From Endomychus coccineus (taxonomy: Eukaryota; Arthropoda; Insecta; Coleoptera; Endomychidae), in the NCBI GenBank assembly GCA_958510875.1, contig OY294070.1, positions 558,001 to 622,000 on the forward strand: a DNA stretch of 64,000 nt. The letters are read 5' to 3'. Below are positions 26,580 to 39,359 of this stretch, in pieces (position 1 is the stretch's first letter; the number at the start of each line of letters is the position of its first letter). Below the pieces are notes generated by a model. That model ran no database searches. It worked only from the letters and a program-made list of their open reading frames with translations, and was not told where the DNA came from. A program made the position numbers and the translations under genes.

Positions 26580-29574
26580 GCTCGAGTATCCGGCTTTCCA
26601 AACCAGATTTTGTTCTTGTTGTCTGAGAACGCATCAGTTTCTCGTTCTATGCTCGACTATGAACATTGTGATTATTAAGGCACTCCTAGAGCAATTTATT
26701 TTTTGTTTGATTGTGAATATTATAATTATAGCAACACTCTCAAGATCAATTTGCTCCTATCTTTACACATCATTTGTCTGATTGTTGGCGTTTTCTTGTG
26801 GTGTAATAGCAAGTGTGCCATCATATTTGGAAGGGGGGGAGGAGCGATGAACTTGAAGTGAAAGTTCTAACAATTGCTTCGGCGAAAGTCGAAAACGTAT
26901 GGGACGCAATCGGGCATTCGTTAAACTTTGAACTTATTATGGTGTTAGATCCCTCTTTCAAAGCATCTGCTTTGAGCTTCACCTTGCCCTCACTATTTCT
27001 AGTTAGTCCAGAATATTATAGCTAATTAATCTGTGCTTCGGCTTCGCTGAACCAGTGAATAGTGTCACTGGTTTTGAATTTCGAAAGTGCATCCTCCCCA
27101 GTAAGAGAATATGATGCCACATTCCGCTAGATGCTCGAGTATCCGGCTTTCCAAACCAGATTTTGTTCTTGTTGCCTGAGAACGCATCAGTTTCTCGTTC
27201 TATGCTCGACTATGAACATTGTGATTATTAAGGCACTCCTAGAGCAATTTATTTTTTGTTTGATTGTGAACATTATAATTATAGCAACACTCTAAAGATC
27301 AATTTGCTCCTATCTACACATCATTTGTCCGATTGTTGGCGTTTTCTTGTGGTGTAATAGCCATTGTGCCATCATATTTGGGAGGGAGGGAGGGGCGATG
27401 AACTTGAAGTGAAATTTCTATCAATTGCTTCGGCGAAAGTCGAAAACGTATGGGACGCAATCGGGCATTCGTTAAACTTTGAACTTATTATGGTGTTAGA
27501 TCCCTCTTTCAAAGCATCTGCTTTGAGCTTCACCTTGCCCTCACTATTTCTAGTTAGTCCAGAATATTATAGCTAATTAATCTGTGCTTCGGCTTCGCTG
27601 AACCAGTGAATAATGTCACTGGTTTTGAATTTCGAAAGTGCATCCTCCCCAGTAAGAGAATATGATGCCCCATTCCGCTAGATGCTCGAGTATCCGGCTT
27701 TCCAAACCAGATTTTGTTCTTGTTGCCTGAGAACGCATCAGTTTCTCGTTCTATGCTCGACTATGAACATTGTGATTATTAAGGCACTCCTAGAGCAATT
27801 TATTTTTTGTTTGATTGTGAACATTATAATTATAGCAACACTCTCAAGATCAATTTGCTTCTATCTTTACACATCATTTGTCTGATTGTTGGCGTTTTCT
27901 TGTGGTGTAATAGCAAGTGTGCCATCATATTTGGAAGGGGGGGAGGAGCGATGAACTTGAAGTGAAATTTCTATCAATTGCTTTGGCGAAAGTCGAAAAC
28001 GTATGGGACGCAATCGGGCATTCGTTAAACTTTGAACTTATTATGGTGTTAGATCCCTCTTTCAAAGCATCTGCTTTGAGCTTCACCATGCCCTCACTAT
28101 TTCTAGTTAGTCCAGAATATTATAGCTAATTAATCTGTGCTTCGGCTTCGCTGAACCAGTGAATAGTGTCACTGGTTTTGAATTTCGAAAGTGCATCCTC
28201 CCCAGTAAGAGAATATGATGCCCCATTCCGCTAGATGCTCGAGTATCCGGCTTTCCAAACCAGATTTTGTTCTTGTTGCCTGAGAACGCATCAGTTTCTC
28301 GTTCTATGCTCGACTATGAACATTGTGATTATTAAGGCACTCCTAGAGCAATTTATTTTTTGTTTGATTGTGAACATTATAATTATAGCAACACTCTCAA
28401 GATCAATTTGCTTCTATCTTTACACATCATTTGTCTGATTGTTGGCGTTTTCTTGTGGTGTAATAGCAAGTGTGCCATCATATTTGGAAGGGGGGGAGGA
28501 GCGATGAACTTGAAGTGAAATTTCTATCAATTGCTTTGGCGAAAGTCGAAAACGTATGGGACGCAATCGGGCATTCGTTAAACTTTGAACTTATTATGGT
28601 GTTAGATCCCTCTTGCAAAGCATCTGCTTTGAGCTTCACCTTGCCCTCACTATTTCTAGTTAGTCCAGAATATTATAGCTAATTCATCTGTGCTTCGGCT
28701 TCGCTGAACCAGTGAATAGTGTCACTGGTTTTTAATTTCGAAAGTGCATCCTCCCCAGTAAGAGAATATGATGCCTCATTCCGCTAGATGCTCGAGTATC
28801 CGGCTTTCCAAACCAGATTTTGTTCTTGTTGTCTGAGAACGCATCAGTTTCTCGTTCTATGCTCGACTATGAACATTGTGATTATTAAGGCACTCCTAGA
28901 GCAATTTATTTTTTGTTTGATTGTGAATATTATAATTATAGCAACACTCTCAAGATCAATTTGCTCCTATCTTTACACATCATTTGTCTGATTGTTGGCG
29001 TTTTCTTGTGGTGTAATAGCAAGTGTGCCATCATATTTGGAAGGGGGGGAGGAGCGATGAACTTGAAGTGAAAGTTCTAACAATTGCTTCGGCGAAAGTC
29101 GAAAACGTATGGGACGCAATCGGGCATTCGTTAAACTTTGAACTTATTATGGTGTTAGATCCCTCTTTCAAAGCATCTGCTTTGAGCTTCACCTTGCCCT
29201 CACTATTTCTAGTTAGTCCAGAATATTATAGCTAATTAATCTGTGCTTCGGCTTCGCTGAACCAGTGAATAGTGTCACTGGTTTTGAATTTCGAAAGTGC
29301 ATCCTCCCCAGTAAGAGAATATGATGCCACATTCCGCTAGATGCTCGAGTATCCGGCTTTCCAAACCAGATTTTGTTCTTGTTGCCTGAGAACGCATCAG
29401 TTTCTCGTTCTATGCTCGACTATGAACATTGTGATTATTAAGGCACTCCTAGAGCAATTTATTTTTTGTTTGATTGTGAACATTATAATTATAGCAACAC
29501 TCTAAAGATCAATTTGCTCCTATCTACACATCATTTGTCCGATTGTTGGCGTTTTCTTGTGGTGTAATAGCCAT
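26580..29574 (+). repeat. 2210-bp four-unit duplication
   Basis: The pair of units with GAAAGTTCTAACAATTGC (about 26862 and 29072) and with CTCTAAAGATC plus the 2-base-shorter CTATCTACACATC (about 27291 and 29501) recurs 2210 bp apart, with two extra units between. Confidence 0.85.
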
Positions 29575-32500
29575 TGTGCCATCATATTTGGGAGGGAGGG
29601 AGGGGCGATGAACTTGAAGTGAAATTTCTATCAATTGCTTCAGCGAAAGTCGAAAACGTATGGGACGCAATGGGGCATTCGTTAAACTTTGAACTTCTTA
29701 TGGTGTTAGATCCCTCTTTCAAAGCATCTGCCTTGAGCTTCACCTTGCCCTCACTATTTCTACTAATTATTCTGTGCTTCGGCTTCGCTGAACCAGTGAA
29801 TAGTGTCACTGGTTTTGAATTTCGAAAGTGCATCCTCCCCAGTAAAAGAATATGATGCCTCATTCCGCTTGATGCTCGAGTATTCGGCTTTCCAAACCAG
29901 ATTTTGTTCTTGTTGCCTGAGAACGCATAAGTTTCTCGTTCTATGCTCGACTATGAACATTGTGATTATTAAGGCACTCCTAGAACAATTTATTCTTTGT
30001 TTGATTGTGAACATTATAATTATAGCAACCCTCTCAAGATCAATTTGCTCCTATCTTTACACATCATTTGTCCGATTGTTGGCGTTTTCTTGTGGTGTAA
30101 TAGCCATTGTGCCATCATATTTGGAAGGGAGGGAGGGGCGATGAACTTGAAGTGAAATTTCTATCAATTGCTTCGGCGAAAATCGGAAACGTATGAGACG
30201 CAATCGGGCATTCGTTAAACTTTGAACTTATTATGGTGTTAGATCCCTCTTTCAAAGCATCTGCTTTGAGCTTCACCTTGCCCTCACTATTTCTAGTTAG
30301 CCCAGAATATTATAGTTAATTAATCTGTGCTTCGGCTTCGCTGAACCAGTGAATAGTGTCACTGGTTTTGAATTTCGAAAGTGCATCCTCCCCAGTAAGA
30401 GAATATGATGCCCCATTCCGCTAGATGCTCGAGTATCCGGCTTTCCAAACCAGATTTTGTTCTTGTTGCCTGAGAACGCATCAGTTTCTCGTTCTATGCT
30501 CGACTATGAACATTGTGATTATTAAGGCACTCCTAGAGCAATTTATTTTTTGTTTGATTGTGAACATTATAATTATAGCAACACTCTCAAGATCAATTTG
30601 CTCCTATCTTTACACATCATTTGTCTGATTGTTGGCGTTTTCTTGTGGTGTAATAGCCATTGTGCCATCATATTTGGAAGGGAGGGAGGGGCGATGAACT
30701 TGAAGTGAAATTTCTATCAATTGCTTCGGCGAAAGTCGAAAACGTATGGGACGCAATCGGGCATTCGTTAAACTTTGAACTTATTATGGTGTTAGATCCC
30801 TCTTTCAAAGCATCTGCTTTGAGCTTCACCTTACCCTCACTATTTCTAGTTACTCCATAATATTATAGCTAATTAATCTGTGCTTCGGATTCGCTGAACC
30901 AGTGAATAGTGTCACTGGTTTTGAATTTCGAAAGTGCATCCTCCCCAGTAAGAGAATATGATGCCCCATTCCGCTAGATGCTCGAGTATCCGGCTTTCCA
31001 AACCAGATTTTGTTCTTGTTGCCTGAGAACGCATTAGTTTCTCGTTCTATGCTCGACTATGAACATTGTGATTATTAAGGCACTCCTAGAACAATTTATT
31101 CTTTGTTTGATTGTGAACATTATAATTATAGCAACACTCTCAAGATCAATTTGCTCCTATCTTTACACATCATTTGTCCGATTGTTGGCGTTTTCTTGTG
31201 GTGTAATAGCCATTGTGCCATCATATTTGGAAGGGAGGGAGGGGCGATGAACTTGAAGTGAAATTTCTATCAATTGCTTCGGCGAAAGTCGAAAACATAT
31301 GGGACGCAATGGGGCATTCGTTAAACTTTGAACTTATTATGGTGTTAGATCCCTCTTTCAAAGCATCTGCCTAGAGCTTCACCTTGCCCTCACTATTTCT
31401 ACTAATTAATCTGTGCTTCGGCTTCGCTGAACCAGTGAATAGTGTCACTGGTTTTGAATTTCGAAAGTGCATCCTCCCCAGTAAAAGAATATGATGCCTC
31501 ATTCCGCTTGATGCTCGAGTATTCGGCTTTCCAAACCAGATTTTGTTCTTGTTGCCTGAGAACGCATTAGTTTCTCGTTCTATGCTCGACTATGAGCATT
31601 GTGATTATTAAGGCACTCCTAGAACAATTTATTCTTTGTTTGATTGTGAACATTATAATTATAGCAACACTCTCAAGATCAATTTGCTCCTATCTTTACA
31701 CATCATTTGTCCGATTGTTGGCGTTTTCTTGTGGTGTAATAGCCATTGTGCCATCATATTTGGAAGGGAGGGAGGGGCGATGAACTTGAAGTGGAATTTC
31801 TATCAATTGCTTCGGCGAAAGTCGAAAACGTATGGGATGCAATCGGGCATTCGTTAAACTTTGAACTTATTATGGTGTTAGATCCCTCTTTCAAAGCATC
31901 TGCTTTGAGCTTCACCTTGCCCTCACTATTTCTAGTTAGTCCAGAATATTATAGCTAATTAATCTGTGCTTCGGCTTCGCTGAACCAGTGAATGATGTCA
32001 CTGGTTTTGAATTTCGAAAGTGCATCCTCCCCAGTAAGAGAATATGATGCCCCATTCCGCTAGATGCTCGAGTATCCGGCTTTCCAAACCAGATTTTGTT
32101 CTTGTTGCCTGAGAACGCATCAGTTTCTCGTTCTATGCTCGACTATGAACATTGTGATTATTAAGGCACTCCTAGAGCAATTTATTTTTTGTTTGATTGT
32201 GAACATTATAATTATAGCAACACTCTCAAGATCAATTTGCTTCTATCTTTACACATCATTTGTCTGATTGTTGGCGTTTTCGTGTGGTGTAATAGCAAGT
32301 GTGCCATCATATTTGGAAGGGGGGGAGGAGCGATGAACTTGAAGTGAAATTTCTATCAATTGCTTCGGCGAAAGTCGAAAACGTATGGGACGCAATCGGG
32401 CATTCGTTAAACTTTGAACTTATTATGGTGTTAGATCCCTCTTTCAAAGCATCTGCTTTGAGCTTCACCATGCCCTCACTATTTCTAGTTAGTCCAGAAT

Positions 32501-35500
32501 ATTATAGCTAATTAATCTGTGCTTCGGCTTCGCTGAACCAGTGAATGATGTCACTGGTTTTGAATTTCGAAAGTGCATCCTCCCCAGTAAGAGAATATGA
32601 TGCCCCATTCCGCAAGATGCTCGAATATCCGGCTTTCCAAACCAGATTTTGTTCTTGTTGCCTGAGAACGCATCAGTTTCTCGTTCTATGCTCGACTATG
32701 AACATTGTGATTATTAAGGCACTCCTAGAGCAATTTATTTTTTGTTTGATTGTGAACATTATAATTATAGCAACACTCTCAAGATCCATTTGCTCCTATC
32801 TTTACACATCATTTGTCTGATTGTTGGCGTTTTCTTGTGGTGTAATAGCCATTGTGCCATCATATTTGGAAGGGAGGGAGGGGCGATGAACTTGAAGTGA
32901 AATTTCTATCAATTGCTTCGGCGAAAGTCGAAAACGTATGGGACGCAATCGGGCATTCGTTAAACTTCGAACTTATTATGGTGTTAGATCCCTCTTTCAA
33001 AGCATCTGCTTTGAGCTCCACCTTACCCTCTCTATTTCTAGTTAGTCCATAATATTATAGCTAATTAATCTGTGCTTCGGCTTCGCTGAACCAGTGAATA
33101 GTGTCACTGGTTTTGAATTTCGAAAGTGCATCCTCCCCAGTAAGAGAATATGATGCCCCATTCCGCTAGATGCTCGAGTATCCGGCTTTCCAAACCAGAT
33201 TTTGTTCTTGTTGCCTGAGAACGCATTAGTTTCTCGTTCTATGCTCGACTATGAACATTGTGATTATTAAGGCACTCCTAGAACAATTTATTCTTTGTTT
33301 GATTGTGAACATTATAATTATAGCAACACTCTCAAGATCAATTTGCTCCTATCTTTACACATCATTTGTCCGATTGTTGGCGTTTTCTTGTGGTGTAATA
33401 GCCATTGTGCCATCATATTTGGAAGGGAGGGAGGGGCGATGAACTTGAAGTGAAATTTCTATCAATTGCTTCGGCGAAAGTCGAAAACGTATGGGACGCA
33501 ATGGGGCATTCGTTAAACTTTGAACTTATTATGATGTTAGATCCCTCTTTCAAAGCATCTGCCTTGAGCTTCACCTTGCCCTCACTATTTCTACTAATTA
33601 TTCTGTGCTTCGGCTTCGCTGAACCAGTGAATAGTGTCACTGGTTTTGAATTTCGAAAGTGCATCCTCCCCAGTAAAAGAATATGATGCCTCATTCCGCT
33701 TGATGCTCGAGTATTCGGCTTTCCAAACCAGATTTTGTTCTTGTTGCCTGAGAACGCATTAGTTTCTCGTTCTATGCTCGACTATGAACATTGTGATCAT
33801 CAAGGCACTCCTAGAACAATTTATTCTTTGTTTGATTTTGAACATTATAATTATAGCAACCCTCTCAAGATCAATTTGCTCCTATCTTTACACATCATTT
33901 GTCCGATTGTTGGCGTTTTCTTGTGGTGTAATAGCCATTGTGCCATCATATTTGGAAGGGAGGGAGGGGCGATGAACTTGAAGTGAAATTTCTATCAATT
34001 GCTTCGGCGAAAGTCGGAAACGTATGAGACGCAATCGGGCATTCGTTAAACTTTGAACTTATTATGGTGTTAGATCCCTCTTTCAAAGCATCTGCTTTGA
34101 GCTCCACCTTGCCCTCACTATTTCTAGTTAGTCCAGAATATTATAGCTAATTAATCTGTGCTTCGGCTACGCTGAACCAGTGAATAGTGTCACTGGTTTT
34201 GAATTTCGAAAGTGCATCCTCCCCAGTAAGAGAATATGATGCCCCATTCCGCTAGATGCTCGAGTATCCGGCTTTCCAAACCAGATTTTGTTCTTGTTGC
34301 CTGAGAACGCATCAGTTTCTCGTTCTATGCTTGACTATGAACATTGTGATTATTAAGGCACTCCTAGAGCAATTTATTTTTTGTTTGATTGTGAACATTA
34401 TAATTATAGCAACACTCTCAATATCAATTTGCTCCTATCTTTACACATCATTTGTCTGATTGTTGGCGTTTTCTTGTGGTATAATAGCCATTGTGCCATC
34501 ATATTTGGAAGGGAGGGAGGGGCGATGAACTTGAAGTGAAATTTCTATCAATTGCTTCGGCGAAAGTCGAAAACGTATGGGACGCAATCGGGCATTCGTT
34601 AAACTTTGAACTTATTATGGTGTTAGATCCCTCTTTCAAAGCATCTGCTTTGAGCTTCACCTTACCCTCACTATTTCTAGTTAGTCCATAATATTATAGC
34701 TAATTAATCTGTGCTTCGGCTTCGCTGAACCAGCGAATAGTGTCACTGGTTTTGAATTTCGAAAGTGCATCCTCCCCAGTAAGAGAATATGATGCCCCAT
34801 TCCGCTAGATGCTCGAGTATCCGGCTTTCCAAACCAGATTTTGTTCTTGTTGCCTGAGAACGCATTAGTTTCTCGTTCTATGCTCGACTATGAACATTGT
34901 GATTATTAAGGCACTCCTAGAACAATTTATTCTTTGTTTGATTGTGAACATTATAATTATAGCAACACTCTCAAGATCAATTTGCTCCTATCTTTACACA
35001 TCATTTGTCCGATTGTTGGCGTTTTCTTGTGGTGTAATAGCCATTGTGCCATCATATTTGGAAGGGAGGGAGGGGCGATGAACTTGAAGTGAAATTTCTA
35101 TCAATTGCTTCGGCGAAAGTCGAAAACATATGGGACGCAATGGGGCATTCGTTAAACTTTGAACTTATTATGGTGTTAGATCCCTCTTTCAAAGCATCTG
35201 CCTAGAGCTTCACCTTGCCCTCACTATTTCTACTAATTAATCTGTGCTTCGGCTTCGCTGAACCAGTGAATAGTGTCACTGGTTTTGAATTTCGAAAGTG
35301 CATCCTCCCCAGTAAGAGAATATGATGCCCCATTCCGCTAGATGCTCGAGTATCCGGCTTTCCAAACCAGATTTTTTTCTTGTTGCCTGAGAACGCATCA
35401 GTTTCTCGTTCTATGCTCGACTATGAACATTGTCATTATTAAGGCACTCCTAGAGCAATTTATTTTTTGTTTGATTGTGAACATTATAATTATAGCAACA

Positions 35501-37212
35501 CTCTCAAGATCAATTTGCTCCTATCTTTACACATCATTTGTCTGATTGTTGGCGTTTTCTTGTGGTGTAATAGCAAGTGTGCCATCATATTTGGAAGGGG
35601 GGGAGGAGCGATGAACTTGAAGTGAAATTTCTATCAATTGCTTCGGCGAAAGTCGAAAACGTATGGGACGCAATCGGGCATTCGTTAAACTTTGAACTTA
35701 TTATGGTGTTAGATCCCTCTTTCAAAGCATCTGCTTTGAGCTTCACCTTGTCCTCACTATTTCTAGTTAGTCCAGAATATTATAGCTAATTAATCTGTTC
35801 TTCGGCTTCGCTGAACCAGTGAATAGTGTCACTGGTTTTGAATTTCGAAAGTGCATCCTCCCCAGTAAGAGAATATGATGCCCCATTCCGCTAGATGCTC
35901 GAGTATCCGGCTTTCCAAACCAGATTTTGTTCTTGTTGCCTGAGAACGCATCAGTTTCTCGTTCTATGCTCGACTATGAACATTGTGATTATTAAGGCAC
36001 TCCTAGAGCAATTTATTTTTTGTTTGATTATGAACATTATAATTATAGCAACACTCTCAAGATCAATTTGCTCCTATCTTTACACATCATTTGTCTGATT
36101 GTTGGCGTTTTCTTGTGGTGTAATAGCAAGTGTGCCATCATATTTGGAAGGGGGGGGAGGAGCGATGAACTTGAAGTGAAATTTCTATCAAATGCTTCGG
36201 CGAAAGTTCAAAACGTATGGGACGCAATTGGGCATTCTTCAAACTTTGAACTTATTATGGTGTTAGATCCCTCTTTCAAAGCATCTGCCTTGAGCTTCAC
36301 CTTGCCCTCACTATTTCTAGTTAGTCCAGAATATTATAGCTAATTAATCTGTGCTTCGGCTTCGCTGAACCAGTGAATAGTGTCACTGGTTTTGAATTTC
36401 GAAAGTGCATCCTCCCCAGTAAAAGAATATGATGCCTCATTCCGCTTGATGCTCGAGTATTCGGCTTTCCAAACCAGATTTTGTTCTTGTTGCCTGAGAA
36501 CGCATTAGTTTCTCGTTCTATGCTCGACTATGAACATTGTGATTATTAAGGCACTCCTAGAACAATTTATTCTTTGTTTGATTGTAAACATTATAATTAT
36601 AGCAACACTCTCAAGATCAATTTGCTCCTATCTTTACACATCATTTGTCCGATTGTTGGCGTTTTCTTGTGGTGTAATAGCCATTGTGCCATCATATTTG
36701 GAAGGGAGGGAGGGGCGATGAACTTGAAGTGAAATTTCTATCAATTGCTTCGGCGAAAGTCGAAAACGTATGGGACGCAATCGGGCATTCGTTAAACTTT
36801 GAACTTATTATGGTGTTAGATCCCTCTTTCAAAGCATCTGCTTTGAGCTTCACCTTGCCCTCACTATTTCTACTAATTAATCTGTGCTTCGGCTTCGCTG
36901 AACCAGTGAATAGTGTCACTGGTTTTGAATTTCGAAAGTGCTTCCTCCCCAGTAAAAGAATATGATGCCTCATTCCGCTTGATGCTCGAATATTCGTCTT
37001 TCCAAACCAGATTTTGTTCTTGTTGCCTGAGAACGCATTAGTTTCTCGTTCTATGCTCGACTATGAACATTGTGATTATTAAGGCACTCCTAGAGCAGTT
37101 TATTCTTTGTTTTATTGTGAACATAATAATTATAGCAACACTCTCAAGATCAATTTGCTCCTATCTTTACACATCATTTGTCCGATTGTTGGCGTTTTCT
37201 TGTGGTGTAATA
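29574..37212 (+). repeat. 3831-bp seven-unit higher-order duplication
   Basis: CGGAAACGTATGAGACG (30184 and 34015) and GCCTAGAGCTTC (about 31370 and 35201) recur exactly 3831 bp apart (5 x 553 + 2 x 533). The 533-bp units follow the same order in both halves. Confidence 0.8.
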
Positions 37213-38120
37213 GTTAGTGGGGAACCCATGACAGCTTACGAGGACTGCTTGTAAAGCTTGCCATGATACAGAAAATGTGTGGAAGATGGACAAAAATCAA
37301 TTGATGGTAGTAAGTTCATTGGAATGTTTTTGGCAGGTAACAGTTGGGAAATCATGGGAAGGGTGTCTGGAATGAGAACATTGGTAAGGAGTTATTCCAC
37401 GTCGGAGCTATATTTAGAATAAGACTGTTGGAATTACCTACAAGAGGTTTGAGGATAGATGACGGAGAATTTTCGAAGTTTCGAAACGAATTTCAGGTGC
37501 TGCGAGATGGGAACTTTATATATGGATACTTCTACAGCAGAAATAATGGATGTCGTAGGAATTATTTCTCGGAGAGAAAACAAAATTAGGACCTTTAGGT
37601 ATAACTGATTGTCATTATAAGTTGCGGCTTCACAAACTGCCATAACTCTTTCATCCCTTGTGGTTCGGTTCCATGAATCTATTGGAACATATTAATTACT
37701 ACATCAATATTATATCGAATGTAAGTGCAATAATGCACATTGGATATCATTTCCATGTTTCGACCAATAATATATCAAATAAATCATCCAGAACAATAGC
37801 CGTTTTACAACTATAAACAAATATAATTTCCGGTATATTTGTGCAAATAAGATAAAACTATTCCCATTCGCAAATATCATTGATAATTGCATGTGTGGAT
37901 GATTGTAATAAAGAGGACGAATGTTCATGTAATGTTAACGATGCATCAAAGCTATTAAATTGAATATATTCACATGAGAATAGTTTTTCACTATAGCGTA
38001 ACATTTAGATTGTAAAAAATGGTGAGAACAATTAACCTGTTTGAGAAATATATCTCAAGTAACTTAAACAATAACTTATATAATGAGTAACAGTATTTTG
38101 AACTCTTCGGTGGTATATTT
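37213..38120. other. Right flank of satellite, unassigned
   Basis: Monomer identity stops abruptly at GTGTAATAG; the following TTAGTGGGGAACCC is unrelated. The 81-codon plus frame at 37344-37589 overlaps an antisense frame and has no domain I recognise. No gene is supported. Confidence 0.45.
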
Positions 38121-38128
38121 CATGTACT

Positions 38129-38199
38129 CTGTTGAATTGGTCTTTGCAAACTCTGATGATGGTTACTTGGTAGCCGAAAGATCCTCAGTACTTCAACAG
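38129..38199 (+). ncRNA. Hammerhead-ribozyme-like motif
   Basis: The conserved hammerhead core is present in order: CTGATGA at 38153-38159, one extra T, then a perfect 6-bp stem II (GGTTAC at 38161-38166, loop TTG, GTAGCC at 38170-38175), then GAAA at 38176-38179. An 8-bp helix encloses it: CTGTTGAA at 38129-38136 pairs with TTCAACAG at 38192-38199. Known hammerheads need a stem III after GAAA and a cleavage site of U plus A, C or U; here only a weak two-pair stem III can be drawn (AG with CU), so the copy may be decayed. Hammerheads of this kind are known from Penelope-like elements, relics of which occur in this window. The extra base between core and stem II also occurs in the second motif at 63.3 kb. 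Confidence 0.45.
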
Positions 38200-38955
38200 C
38201 ATTTTTAGTAGATAAGAGTAATTATTCCTTATTTATCGTATTCATGTATTGATTCATATTTCAACATACAAACGGGCTGAAAAGTAAATACATCCTAAAG
38301 TTTATCAGTAACACTAGTTGTTGGATAGAATGAAGTGACAATGCTTTGGGCAGTAGGCGATCGAACTCCAGAGTTGTTATGATCCATAACTTCGAGCTAG
38401 AGATAGAGAGAATTTCAAAAATTAGAACATCATCAGCAAACATACGCTCATTCGTTTTGTGAAATAAACTTAAGTTATTTTATTTCGTCATTGCGAGAAT
38501 AATCGTGATACTGAAAAACGCTCGTCTCCTCATTCGGTAAGTTAACACAAACATATTAGGAATCCAAAGGAGGCAGAGTCAATATGTTTCCAAGTATTTG
38601 TGAAGATTCACTAATAGTATCAGAAGTTTCCGGTAAATACGAGTCGTTAACGTTACATATGTTTCTCAAAACATGAATAGAGAACCATTCCCGAGTTTCC
38701 TATTTTCTTTAAGAAACTTTCCTTAGTTCTCTCGTAACACATTTCCTGTATACATTTAGTTGGACGTTCTATCAACAATTGTCTGGAAAGCTTACGTCTG
38801 AACAATAGTTACGAAGGATTGTTTGGGTGCGCTACGATCCATCAATAACAACATAGACTACCTGGCATGTCTGCAGTACGTAATTTAGCGATAACTTGTA
38901 GCAACTTGATCAAGCTTTTATATCCGATCTCATAGAATTACTTGAGTTAATGAAA
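38200..38955. other. Unassigned AT-rich DNA
   Basis: No supported feature. If the hammerhead-like motif belongs to a mobile element, part of that element may extend here, but I cannot identify it. Confidence 0.35.
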
Positions 38956-38979
38956 CTCTCTCTCTCTCTCTCTCTCTCT
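38956..38979. repeat. (CT)n microsatellite
   Basis: Twelve CT dinucleotides directly before the dispersed repeat at 38998. Confidence 0.95.
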
Positions 38980-38997
38980 AATGCGTAGTAAACTACA

Positions 38998-39064
38998 AAC
39001 ACATTTCGTATTAGCAGTCAATAGACAAAGTTTTGGTTCAGCAGGTTGAACAGTGACAACACGT
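38998..39064 (+). repeat. Dispersed repeat, copy A
   Basis: About 67 bases resemble 47886-47957 in the same orientation at roughly 78% identity. Shared blocks include RACAAAGTTTT and TGAACAGTRACAACACGT. Family unknown. Confidence 0.5.
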
Positions 39065-39330
39065 CCACGACCATAGTCCAAGACAACTGTTTCGCTCTTT
39101 CTCGAAAGTGATGTGATGAAACACCCTCGAAAATGTTTGGTGAACCTAGATGATCCAACACAATCGGCCGAGAAGCAGTCTCAGTCTCACTGAAAATGCA
39201 ATTCACAATGGTACATGCATTTCCCCGTCAATTTTTTAAAGCACGAGAACTCTTTTGTCTTTTGTGTCACCGACGAACTCATGAGACGAGCGAAACAGCT
39301 GTCTAGGACTATAGGACATATTGTCACAGT

Positions 39331-39358
39331 TCTCTCTCTCTCTCTCTCTTTTTCTCTC
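39331..39358. repeat. CT-rich microsatellite
   Basis: An interrupted CT run. The stretch between here and the dispersed repeat holds no supported gene. Confidence 0.9.
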
Positions 39359-39359
39359 A

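Larger units (their letters stand above)
11526..37212 (+). repeat. Satellite DNA array, 553-bp monomer, about 46.8 head-to-tail copies
   Basis: From about 11526 to 37212 the sequence is a direct tandem repeat with no foreign insertion. Taking the CCATCATATTTGG block as the register, 46 complete units lie between 11955 and 37217 plus a partial unit at the left. The normal unit is 553 bp; single-base losses give 551-552 bp units, a 20-bp deletion gives 533-bp units, and larger losses shorten the units around 13.1-13.6 kb. Neighbouring units are very similar (near-identical in the centre), with the most divergent copies in the left 2.5 kb. Each unit holds a purine/G-rich tract, a short dyad and several 60-113-codon frames. 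Those frames repeat only because the DNA repeats, differ in register between units and resemble no protein, so they are not annotated as genes. Confidence 0.97.

Noticed and set aside
11810..37254. Dozens of 60-113-codon open frames repeated every 553 bp on both strands
   Set aside because: They recur because the DNA repeats. They overlap on opposite strands, are extended or cut by the 20-bp deletion and single-base changes, and show no protein-level conservation beyond the DNA identity.
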